Shown: positions 1-5,012, counted from the stretch's first letter. The stretch is 5,012 nt of DNA from an uncultured Synergistales bacterium (GCA_905233335.1 CAJOED010000114.1:1-5012); one strand, 5' to 3'. Made by a program: numbers and translations. The notes: generated by a model from the sequence alone, not told the origin.

Positions 1-1
1 A

Positions 2-517
2 ACGAGAGCATACGCCGACGCACCCGCACTTATCGCCGAACGCGAAAAGGAACAGGAACAGAAAGCCACTCCGCCAGTAACAGCACAGCCGACAGTACAG
101 ACAGAGCCGGAAACGTCAGAGCCGGTATTAGCAATGCAGGAAGCCGCACCGCCCGTAGCGTCAGTACCAGTTGTTGCGGAAACACCGAAGCCACAGCCCG
201 CAAAAGTTACTGCACCAGCACCGAAACCCGCTCCAGCAAAGCAAGCAGCACCCCAAAAAGCAGCACCGCTCCCGACGAACAAACAGTGGCGGATACAGGT
301 CGGGGCATATGGGACAAAGGCAGCAGCTCAGGAGGCCGCAAAGAAAATCAAGAAGGCTGGCTACAAAGCTGAAGTGTATCAGAATCCAGCGTCGAAACAC
401 GTAAAAGTTTGGGTATACAGTGGAGGAGCGGACAAGAAATCAGCGGAGAAAATCGTGAACGCAATGAAGAAGCTGGGCTTTAAGAGCAGTTTTGCGTTTC
501 CCCCCGCCAAAAAGTAA
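2..517 (+). CDS. SPOR-domain envelope protein, C-terminal part (5' end outside window)
   Basis: The reading frame is open from the left edge, so the ATG at 134 is internal and not the start; 171 residues are visible. Residues 1 to about 92 are a low-complexity linker rich in Pro, Ala, Lys, Gln and Glu, typical of a periplasmic spacer. Residues about 95-165 match a SPOR domain: an opening QWRIQVGAYG strand, an AAAQEAAKKIKKAGYKAEVY helix-strand, a second strand KVWVYSGG, then KKSAEKIVNAMKKLGF. SPOR domains are known to bind peptidoglycan strands lacking stem peptides and often bring proteins to the division septum. The missing N-terminus probably holds a membrane anchor or signal peptide (inference). 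It could be a FtsN- or DedD-like division protein, or a SPOR domain on another envelope protein; the sequence does not decide. The stop codon directly abuts the folC ATG, so the two genes are likely co-transcribed and translationally coupled. Confidence 0.85.
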   Translation, partial: TRAYADAPALIAEREKEQEQKATPPVTAQPTVQTEPETSEPVLAMQEAAPPVASVPVVAETPKPQPAKVTAPAPKPAPAKQAAPQKAAPLPTNKQWRIQVGAYGTKAAAQEAAKKIKKAGYKAEVYQNPASKHVKVWVYSGGADKKSAEKIVNAMKKLGFKSSFAFPPAKK

Positions 518-1939
518 ATGAAAGACTTTGACACACTCGAAAATATTTTTTACGCACACTCAACAAATAAAATCATTCCGGGACTTGAGAGAATTACACG
601 ACTGCTTGACAGACTAGGCAATCCGCAAAATTCTTTCAGGTCGCTTCATATCGTGGGCACAAACGGCAAAGGTTCAACAGGAGCATTTTTGTCGTCGGTG
701 TTCAGCGCGTCAGGTTATCGCACCGGGTTTTATTCGAGTCCTCATCTCGCCAGCCCGGGAGAAAGATTACTAGTTGACGGTGAAGCCCTAAGCCCGGAAA
801 AATGGATTGAGGCCGCTCATGATGTTGTGAGTGTGATGGTTGACGGTGAAGAACTGCCCTCATACTTTGAGCTTCTGACAGCTACGGCGTTCGTTCTGAT
901 GAGGCGCGAAAATATCGAGGTCGGAATTATTGAGGCGGGACTCGGCGGAAAGTTCGACGCTACGAATGTACTTGGCCGGTGTGCGTGTTCTGTTATCGCG
1001 TCAATATCGATAGACCATACAGAATATCTCGGCTCTACGCTTGATAGCATTGCAGGGGAAAAATTCGCCGTCGTGAAGTCAGGAGTTCCTGCGTGCTTTT
1101 CGGGAGTCGATGAGTCGTTAGTGCCGATGTTCCGGGAAGTGTGCAGGGAGAAAAAAGCTCTTCCGTTCGTAGTGAGTGAATGCGCAAGAGTGGAGAACGT
1201 GAGAGTTTCGCCGGAAGGTAATGCGTTCTGTTTTCGCGCAGGTGGGCTTGGGCTTCATGATGTGCACACGGGATCAATCGACAGCACACAGGCAGGGAGC
1301 ACAGCACCGCATACGGGATTAGTCGACGGTGTACATGTCAGTAATGCAAACCCGCTGTATTCCGAAAAAGGGCTTGGGCTTCATGATGTGCACACTGGCT
1401 TAATAGGCCGCTACCAGGTCAGCAATGCCGCGCTGGCTTTGTCGGCTGTGTCGTGCGTAATGCGTGAGTTCCCGAAAATCACGGAAGACTCCATACTTGC
1501 CGGAATGCTTAATGCGAAATGGCCGGGAAGACTTGAGGTTGTTTCGCGCGAACCGTTAATCGTTCTTGACGGCGGACATAATTACGACGGAGTGAAAAAG
1601 TTGTGCGCAAGTGTCCGGGAATTATGGCCGGAGAAAAAATTTGCGGTGATATATGCGGCAATGAGGGACAAAAATTTTTCTGGCTGTCTCGAACTCCTCA
1701 ATACACACCTGAAACCAGCACTGTATCTTACGACTGTTCCGGGAATGGACAGAGCCGCAAAACCTGACGAGCTTTTACGGGAAGCAGGAAAATTCACATG
1801 GGACAATTCGCCGGTCGGTGTCGATGTTCCCATTGAGGCAGTGAACAGAGCACTGAATGACGGCTGTAATGCTGTGATTGTGTGCGGGAGTTTGTATCTT
1901 ATCGGTTACATGAAGAAGGAGCATGATTTTGTTGCGTAA
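518..1939 (+). CDS. folC: Dihydrofolate synthase / folylpolyglutamate synthase, with internal expansion
   Basis: A cytoplasmic Mur-ligase-family enzyme that uses ATP to add glutamate to dihydropteroate and/or to folates, retaining folate in the cell. The 473-residue product shows the family signatures in order: PGLERITRLLDRLGNPQ (21-37), the P-loop GTNGKGST (47-54), SSPHLASPGERL (73-84), EAGLGGKFDATN (139-150), DHTEYLGSTLDSIAGEK with K182 at the position of the carbamylated lysine, YQVSNAALAL before the C-terminal domain, LDGGHN (D351-N355; usually DGAHN), and VCGSLYLIG near the end. No Shine-Dalgarno is seen before ATG 518, which follows the preceding TAA without a gap; translation probably depends on coupling. 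The start suits the family because the N-terminal motif begins at the expected distance. It is about 40 residues longer than usual, owing to a repeat-flanked segment at about residues 243-284. The sequence alone cannot tell whether one or both activities are present. Confidence 0.95.
   Translation: MKDFDTLENIFYAHSTNKIIPGLERITRLLDRLGNPQNSFRSLHIVGTNGKGSTGAFLSSVFSASGYRTGFYSSPHLASPGERLLVDGEALSPEKWIEAAHDVVSVMVDGEELPSYFELLTATAFVLMRRENIEVGIIEAGLGGKFDATNVLGRCACSVIASISIDHTEYLGSTLDSIAGEKFAVVKSGVPACFSGVDESLVPMFREVCREKKALPFVVSECARVENVRVSPEGNAFCFRAGGLGLHDVHTGSIDSTQAGSTAPHTGLVDGVHVSNANPLYSEKGLGLHDVHTGLIGRYQVSNAALALSAVSCVMREFPKITEDSILAGMLNAKWPGRLEVVSREPLIVLDGGHNYDGVKKLCASVRELWPEKKFAVIYAAMRDKNFSGCLELLNTHLKPALYLTTVPGMDRAAKPDELLREAGKFTWDNSPVGVDVPIEAVNRALNDGCNAVIVCGSLYLIGYMKKEHDFVA
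1244..1395 (+). repeat. 26-bp perfect direct repeat flanking an in-frame expansion in folC
   Basis: Identical 26-bp copies lie at 1244-1269 and 1370-1395. They are 126 bp apart, exactly 42 codons, and each encodes GLGLHDVHT. Within the intervening segment a weaker related motif occurs in frame at 1265, 1310 and 1391. Its translations begin HTGSID, HTGLVDGVHVSNANPLY and HTGLIGRYQVSNAALAL. The third is the genuine FolC motif preceding the C-terminal domain; the others look like diverged partial copies. Removing one 126-bp period would leave about 431 residues, a normal FolC length. Interpretation as local duplication and drift is inference. Confidence 0.85.
1916..1921 (+). promoter_or_regulatory. 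Shine-Dalgarno for the lipoprotein gene, inside folC
   Basis: AAGGAG lies only 1 nt before ATG 1923 but 7 nt before TTG 1929, in the same frame. The spacing favours TTG 1929 as the true start, which would remove only two residues of the signal peptide. ATG 1923 cannot be excluded. Confidence 0.55.
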
Positions 1940-2777
1940 GTTTATAGTTATCGTTATGCTGTTTTTGTTGACGGGTTGCGCTTGGGCGGATGAGCTTGAA
2001 GACGCTGTGTTTGCTTTGAGCCACAAAAGGAACGAGCACGCAAATATTGAGCTTCAGCTCACGAACACAGAGAGCAGAGAGGACAGCATCGACGAGAAAT
2101 ACGACAAGCAGGTAGAAGCACTCGAAAAACAGATTGAGCAGCTCGAACAGCAGATAGAACAGATTGAAGCCCAAATAGATAAACTTGAGGCACAGAGAAC
2201 GCGCGAATTGTCAGCGGATATTGACAGAGTAGACGCGGCAGAACAAAAAGTTTCTGACAGTGAAGACGAAATCGATGAGCTTGAAGCAAAAATACAGGAC
2301 GTTTCAGAGATTGACCCCGACAATATTCACGGCTGGCACCAGAACGCTTCATGTCAGGTTATCGCGTGGGAATTGTCCCGGGACGTGAAGACAGACAAGA
2401 ACATCATCATCTTCACCGTACTTCACAACAGGAGAAACAACAGGCTCACGAAACTCACCGCAACCGAAACCGACGCAAAAACTTTCAGGGTTGCCGGTGC
2501 TCCGCAGGGGCTTCAAGTGTTTGTGCCGGAAGGGTGGAAGTTCAACGCTGACAGACGGCCGGGAAACAGACGATTCGGGAGAAACGGATATTACGCCGCA
2601 AAAATCATCACGCCCGACAGCCTCGCGAAATCAAAGCTCGACGGAAACACGAACGTACAAGGCAACGTGAAAACATTTACGACGGGAGAAGCATTTATAG
2701 TTCTGCGACAAAGTGCACTCACGATACAGCCGCCGGATGATTTTCTGACAACGGAGAATGACGACGAGGGGGAATAA
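1923..2777 (+). CDS. Putative lipoprotein with long coiled coil, function unknown
   Basis: I do not recognise this protein. The product is 284 residues from ATG 1923, or 282 from TTG 1929, which has better spacing to the ribosome site. It opens with a short basic and hydrophobic signal peptide ending in a lipobox LLTGC, giving Cys19 as the likely lipidated residue. A signal peptidase I site after AWA (residue 22) is an alternative. Residues about 30-112 are strongly charged and predicted by eye to form a coiled coil, including near-perfect heptads ALEKQIE, QLEQQIE and QIEAQID at 66-86. From about 115 to 275 there is a non-coiled domain rich in beta-type sequence and basic residues (NRRNNRLTKLTATETDAKTF; RRPGNRRFGRNGYYAAK), followed by an acidic tail NDDEGE. 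It overlaps folC by 17 nt and ends in a terminator, so it is the last gene of the operon. An envelope-anchored structural or binding role is inference. Confidence 0.8.
   Translation: MILLRKFIVIVMLFLLTGCAWADELEDAVFALSHKRNEHANIELQLTNTESREDSIDEKYDKQVEALEKQIEQLEQQIEQIEAQIDKLEAQRTRELSADIDRVDAAEQKVSDSEDEIDELEAKIQDVSEIDPDNIHGWHQNASCQVIAWELSRDVKTDKNIIIFTVLHNRRNNRLTKLTATETDAKTFRVAGAPQGLQVFVPEGWKFNADRRPGNRRFGRNGYYAAKIITPDSLAKSKLDGNTNVQGNVKTFTTGEAFIVLRQSALTIQPPDDFLTTENDDEGE
2118..2201 (+). repeat. Imperfect 21-bp tandem heptad repeats in the lipoprotein gene
   Basis: Four consecutive 21-nt blocks encode ALEKQIE, QLEQQIE, QIEAQID and KLEAQRT. The period equals one coiled-coil heptad, with Leu/Ile in the core positions. 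Such a tract could vary in copy number by slippage without breaking the frame. Confidence 0.6.
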
Positions 2778-2796
2778 CACACCCCCTATTTTTTTT
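2767..2796 (+). terminator. Intrinsic terminator across the lipoprotein stop codon
   Basis: AGGGGG (2767-2772) can pair with CCCCCT (2782-2787) around a 9-nt loop, followed by A and eight T residues (2789-2796). The 5' arm is made of the last codons (GAG GGG G) and the TAA stop at 2775-2777 lies in the loop. It would end the SPOR-folC-lipoprotein operon and isolate mgtE. The stem is short but pure G:C apart from the closing A:T pair. Confidence 0.75.
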
Positions 2797-2876
2797 GCCC
2801 GTAAAATAACTTTTCAGGAGGTGCAACCTATAACGGGAAACATTCAAGCACTAGCCGCCTCAAAAAAACGATAAGA
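2773..2876 (+). repeat. Leader repeat unit 1 (ACG type)
   Basis: It carries the only C-run that has a matching G-run upstream, and so forms the terminator. AGGAGG at 2816-2821 is intact, but the start-codon position holds ACG (2833). An open frame of 13 codons to TAA 2872-2874 would read TGNIQALAASKKR. With no ATG, translation is doubtful. Confidence 0.8.
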
Positions 2877-2984
2877 AATAACAATCCCCTTTTTTTGCCC
2901 GCAAAATATTTTCAGGAGCACAACCCATCATGGAAAACATCAAAGCACTAGCCGCCTCAAAAAATATCAATAACAACGAGAGAA
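2877..2984 (+). repeat. Leader repeat unit 2 (ATG type)
   Basis: C4/T7 tract, GCCCG, AGGAG at 2914-2918 and an intact ATG at 2930. It is the only extra unit that retains a full translation-initiation layout, and it shares the 20-nt stretch from GCACTAGCC onward with unit 1. Confidence 0.8.
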
Positions 2985-2989
2985 AATAA
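2930..2989 (+). CDS. Possible 19-residue leader ORF mimicking the MgtE N-terminus
   Basis: ATG 2930 to TAA 2987-2989 gives MENIKALAASKNINNNERK, against MPENIKALIDSKNIRELRA at the start of MgtE. AGGAG lies 11 nt upstream, a little far but workable. It ends at the opening of unit 3. It may be a translated leader peptide that affects mgtE expression, or merely a decaying duplicate of the mgtE start. It has no Pro-rich or metal-binding pattern that would match the known Salmonella MgtL leader peptide. Confidence 0.35.
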   Translation: MENIKALAASKNINNNERK

Positions 2990-3073
2990 CACACCCCCTA
3001 TTTTTTTTGCCCGTAAAATAACTTTTTAGGAAGCGCAACCTATAACGGGAAACATCAAAGCACTACTAGAGAA
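2985..3073 (+). repeat. Leader repeat unit 3 (ACG type, shortened)
   Basis: Very like unit 1 but with the ribosome site decayed to AGGAAG and ACG (3045) at the start position. It lacks the segment from GCCGCC to the A-run seen in units 1 and 2, which makes it about 15-19 bp shorter. The frame from ACG runs on through unit 4's T-tract to TGA 3102-3104. Confidence 0.8.
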
Positions 3074-3101
3074 AATAATACGCCCCCTATTTTTTTGCCC
3101 G

Positions 3102-3110
3102 TGATAAAAT
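3102..3110 (+). promoter_or_regulatory. Candidate extended -10 promoter element for mgtE
   Basis: TGATAAAAT differs from the TGnTATAAT extended -10 consensus at one position and lies about 30 nt before the start codon. No convincing -35 hexamer is visible at normal spacing, as the C/T tract occupies that region. Found only in unit 4. Predicted by eye only. Confidence 0.4.
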
Positions 3111-3126
3111 TCTGTAATAACTTTTC

Positions 3127-3132
3127 AGGAGG
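3127..3132 (+). promoter_or_regulatory. mgtE Shine-Dalgarno that decides the start
   Basis: AGGAGG lies 8 nt before ATG 3141, an ideal spacing. It overlaps an in-frame GTG at 3132, ruling that codon out as the initiator. Confidence 0.85.
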
Positions 3133-3140
3133 TGCAATCC

Positions 3141-4484
3141 ATGCCGGAAAACATCAAAGCATTAATCGACTCAAAAAATATACGAGAATTACGAGCCATA
3201 ACCGACGACATGAACGCCGCTGACATCGCTGACATCGTAGAGGAACTTGAACCGGAAGGACGAGTGATTTTGTTCCGGGCATTGCGCAAGGATATAGCCG
3301 CAGAAGTTTTCGCGCACTTGATACCCGACACAAAAGAAGCTCTCGTCTCACAGCTCACAGCTCCCGAACTTGGCCGCATCGTTGACGAACTTTATCTTGA
3401 TGATGCCGCTGACCTGGCAGAAGAACTCCCTGCTGATGTCGTCAAACGCATTCTTGAGAGTGCAAGTCCCGAAACACGCCGGGGAGTAAACCAGCTCTTA
3501 CAGTACCAGGAAGACTCCGCCGGAAGCATAATGACGACAGAATATATTTCCCTCACGCCCGACATGAACGTAGAAGAGTCTTTCAGGCACATTAGGGAAG
3601 TCGGCACGGACAAAGAAACTCTCTACACCTGCTACGTGATAGATCCCAAAGGCATACTGATAGGAGTAGTAACGGTGCGCACGATGTTATTATCACAGTA
3701 CGCCGACAAAATCGGGGACATCATGACCGACACCAACTTAATATCCGTCAACACCAACGATGACCGCGAAAAAGTTACGGAGCTATTCCAGAAGTATGAC
3801 TTTATGGCTATACCCGTTGTTGATTCGCAAAATCATCTCGTCGGAATTGTTACGGTTGATGATGCTATGGAGGTCTTAGAGGAAGAAAGCACAGAAGATT
3901 TTCACAAGATGGCGGCAATGCTCCCGATGGACGAGCCGTATTTGTCTATGAGCGTCGGTGAACTCGCCCGCAAGCGCGTAATATGGCTCATGGTTTTGAT
4001 GATTTCGGCGACACTTTCAGGGGCAATTCTCACGCACTACCAGTCAGTATTTGCGGCACTCCCGACACTTATTGCGGCTATTCCCATGCTGATGGACACG
4101 GGCGGCAATGCAGGCTCACAATCATCTACGCTCGTAATTCGCGGCATAGCTGTCGGTGAACTGAAACTCCGTGATGCTCTCACCGTGCTGTTCAAGGAGA
4201 TCCGGGTAAGTCTTCTTGTCGGGGGCGGTCTTGCTGTCGTGAACTTCTTCTACAAGTACGCAATGAGCGGTGATTTTCTGCTGTCTCTCACGGTGGGAAT
4301 AAGCCTCTTTGCGACGGTGATTTTTGCGCAGACTGTCGGAGGAATGCTTCCGCTGCTGGCCAAGTCTGTAGGTTTCGACCCGGCATTGATGGCGGCACCG
4401 ATTGTTACGACGATAGTTGATGCGGGAAGCCTGACGATGTATTTTGCGGTTGCGAGCCGTGTTATGAACATTGCAGGAGCGTAG
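3141..4484 (+). CDS. mgtE: Magnesium transporter MgtE
   Basis: A Mg2+-selective channel of the inner membrane, acting as a homodimer whose cytosolic domains sense intracellular Mg2+ and close the pore (known for the family). The 447-residue product is of full family length. Residues about 20-125 form the acidic helical MgtE N domain. Two CBS domains follow, at about 131-190 and 195-248 (PVVDSQNHLVGIVTVDDAME in the second). From about residue 280 to the end is the five-helix membrane domain. Diagnostic motifs are PMLMDTGGNAGSQSSTLVIR (GGNAGSQ at 321-327) and FDPALMAAPIVTTIVDAGSL. Asp427 corresponds by position and context to the pore-lining Asp432 of the Thermus thermophilus protein. The start is ATG 3141, set by AGGAGG 8 nt upstream. 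It is probably transcribed alone, with a terminator before it and a hairpin after it. No M-box-like riboswitch is apparent; the upstream array of leader copies is the odd feature. Confidence 0.96.
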   Translation: MPENIKALIDSKNIRELRAITDDMNAADIADIVEELEPEGRVILFRALRKDIAAEVFAHLIPDTKEALVSQLTAPELGRIVDELYLDDAADLAEELPADVVKRILESASPETRRGVNQLLQYQEDSAGSIMTTEYISLTPDMNVEESFRHIREVGTDKETLYTCYVIDPKGILIGVVTVRTMLLSQYADKIGDIMTDTNLISVNTNDDREKVTELFQKYDFMAIPVVDSQNHLVGIVTVDDAMEVLEEESTEDFHKMAAMLPMDEPYLSMSVGELARKRVIWLMVLMISATLSGAILTHYQSVFAALPTLIAAIPMLMDTGGNAGSQSSTLVIRGIAVGELKLRDALTVLFKEIRVSLLVGGGLAVVNFFYKYAMSGDFLLSLTVGISLFATVIFAQTVGGMLPLLAKSVGFDPALMAAPIVTTIVDAGSLTMYFAVASRVMNIAGA

Positions 4485-4485
4485 A

Positions 4486-4513
4486 CCGGGTGTTATGCCC
4501 GGCCTTATAGTTT
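4486..4513 (+). terminator. Hairpin after mgtE, probable weak terminator
   Basis: CCGGG (4486-4490) pairs with CCCGG (4498-4502) around the loop TGTTATG, starting 2 nt after the mgtE stop. The tail CCTTATAGTTT is only moderately T-rich. On the other strand the hairpin immediately follows the converging gene's stop but has no T-run after it, so it suits mgtE better. Confidence 0.55.
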
Positions 4514-5012
4514 CTGTGAGAAGTACCATAGAGCAAGAAGATCTTTCTCGTACGCTATGCCCCTCGTGTATTCGCTCATGAACTCGTAGTCGGGGTTATC
4601 GTTTTCGTCTGCCGGAAGCTGTATCATCTGACGCATGAGTCTTCCCGTTCCCATCTTGTACCCGTAATTGTATTTTCCGCGCTGTTGTGTTACTTGTGCC
4701 GCTATGAATTGTGCCGCGTAATTGTCCGCTTCTCTCGGTCGTAACTTCCTGCAGTCGTTCGAGTACAGAGCTTCATACGGGTGGTAGAACGCATACCCTA
4801 CAGAACCGTTGCGGTTTACAGAAATGCACCCGGCCTCTTTACTGTCGTTGTCGTTGCTCACGAAATGCGTTACTCCGTTGTTCATTGCGGAAGACCCTAT
4901 ATAGGGAGTGAAGCCCGAAACTCTCTCGTCGTCGTAAATGTCGCGTCCCGAAAGTATCTCTGCTACCTCCCATATATAGAAGCTCCGCCATTTTGCGCCC
5001 TCTAAGCTAAGT
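4505..5012 (-). CDS. Restriction-modification specificity (HsdS-like) protein, C-terminal part
   Basis: Reads on the - strand from the right edge to the TAA at 4507-4505; the frame is open throughout, so the ATG at 4885 is internal and the gene begins outside the window. The visible 168 residues look like one target-recognition domain of the type I S-subunit family (Methylase_S). They begin KWRSFYIWEVAEILSGRD, then TPYIGSSAMNNGVTHFV (35-51), an ISVNRNGSVGYAFYHP strand, a LYSNDCRKLRP segment, the KYNYGYKMGTGRL conserved helix entry, IQLPADENDNPDYEFMSEY and a short tail. These domains read the DNA sequence methylated or cut by the associated methyltransferase/nuclease. It could be a stand-alone S subunit (type I or BcgI-like) or the C-terminal end of a fused type IIG/IIB enzyme; only sequence to the right would tell. 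It converges on mgtE, with about 20 nt between stops. Confidence 0.85.
   Translation of the reverse strand, partial: LSLEGAKWRSFYIWEVAEILSGRDIYDDERVSGFTPYIGSSAMNNGVTHFVSNDNDSKEAGCISVNRNGSVGYAFYHPYEALYSNDCRKLRPREADNYAAQFIAAQVTQQRGKYNYGYKMGTGRLMRQMIQLPADENDNPDYEFMSEYTRGIAYEKDLLALWYFSQKL

Larger units (their letters stand above)
2773..3190 (+). repeat. Array of four diverged tandem units derived from the mgtE leader and first codons
   Basis: The whole gap between the lipoprotein gene and mgtE, plus the start of mgtE, is one array. Units begin at 2773, 2877, 2985 and 3074 (spacings 104, 108 and 89 bp). Each runs in the same order: AATAAC..., a run of four or five C, a run of seven or eight T, GCCCG, an A/T-rich spacer, TTTTCAGGAGG or a decayed form, GCAACC, a start-codon position, then codons resembling the beginning of mgtE (NIKAL). 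Units 1 and 3 agree at 76 of 81 aligned positions with no gaps (2773-2853 against 2985-3065). Unit 2 and the mgtE start agree at 32 of 36 positions from GGAAAACATC onward. So a 1-2/3-4 dimer pattern, offset 212 bp, is visible. Apart from this array I see no other gene in the gap. Confidence 0.9.
3074..3190 (+). repeat. Leader repeat unit 4 (functional copy, leads into mgtE)
   Basis: The final unit supplies the real mgtE ribosome site and start. Compared with units 1 and 3 it has about 11 extra bases between GCCCG and the Shine-Dalgarno (around 3101-3116), which create an extended -10-like sequence. Confidence 0.8.

Noticed and set aside
134..136. ATG 134 as start of the SPOR-domain gene
   Set aside because: The frame is open back to the window edge with the same Pro/Ala/Glu-rich composition, and no ribosome site precedes it.
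1035..1307. - strand open frame within folC
   Set aside because: Antisense to conserved FolC sequence, no ribosome site or recognisable protein features.
1244..1395. Insertion sequence or transposon remnant in folC
   Set aside because: No terminal inverted repeats or transposase-like coding was seen; the frame is kept and the content resembles FolC's own motif.
3132..3140. GTG at 3132 as the mgtE start, adding three residues
   Set aside because: The codon overlaps the Shine-Dalgarno AGGAGG, while ATG 3141 has ideal 8-nt spacing and matches the usual family start.
2778..3140. M-box Mg2+ riboswitch or other riboswitch before mgtE
   Set aside because: The region is explained by four repeat units; no extended multi-helix structure or recognisable M-box core was found by eye. 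A covariance-model search would settle it.
2773..3190. CRISPR array
   Set aside because: Units are about 90-108 bp and similar along most of their length, without short constant repeats separated by unique spacers, and they continue into a coding start.
4122..4529. Long - strand open frame (135 codons) opposite the 3' part of mgtE
   Set aside because: It lies antisense to the highly conserved membrane domain, has a composition typical of a reverse-strand shadow, and no family motif.
4883..4885. ATG at 4885 (- strand) as start of the specificity protein
   Set aside because: The frame continues upstream to the edge, and the upstream residues carry the conserved beginning of the recognition domain (TPYIGSS, W..F.I.EVAEI.SG).

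Overview
The window reads as a stretch of a moderate-GC bacterial chromosome. A SPOR-domain protein and a signal peptide with a lipobox point to a cell envelope with peptidoglycan, most likely of the Gram-negative (diderm) type. Overall style (short overlapping operon, codon use, FolC and MgtE sequence) would fit an anaerobic gut or rumen lineage such as Synergistota. That is a guess from general impression, not from any diagnostic marker.

Left part (1-2777): three genes on the + strand are packed with no gaps and probably form one operon. They are the C-terminal part of a SPOR-domain envelope protein (start lies outside the window), folC (dihydrofolate/folylpolyglutamate synthase, its ATG directly abutting the previous stop), and an unrecognised coiled-coil lipoprotein whose start overlaps the end of folC. 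A compact intrinsic terminator sits across the lipoprotein stop codon. FolC carries an in-frame expansion of about 42 residues flanked by a perfect 26-bp direct repeat.

Middle (2773-about 3190): the gap before mgtE is not ordinary intergenic DNA. It consists of four diverged tandem units of about 90-108 bp. Each unit holds a C-run/T-run, a Shine-Dalgarno-like segment, a start-codon position and the first codons of mgtE. Only the last unit leads into the real gene. The second unit still has a ribosome site, an ATG and a 19-codon ORF resembling the MgtE N-terminus. Units 1 and 3 match each other closely and have ACG where the ATG should be, so the array looks like a duplicated dimer. This is the most unusual part of the window.

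Right part (3141-5012): mgtE encodes a full-length Mg2+ channel/transporter with N domain, CBS pair and membrane domain. It ends at a hairpin. Converging on it from the - strand is the 3' end of a restriction-modification specificity (HsdS-like) gene, which runs off the right edge and suggests that a restriction-modification locus begins there.

The operon genes (envelope protein, folate enzyme, lipoprotein) have no obvious common pathway. mgtE appears to be transcribed separately, since a terminator precedes it and an extended -10 candidate is found just upstream.
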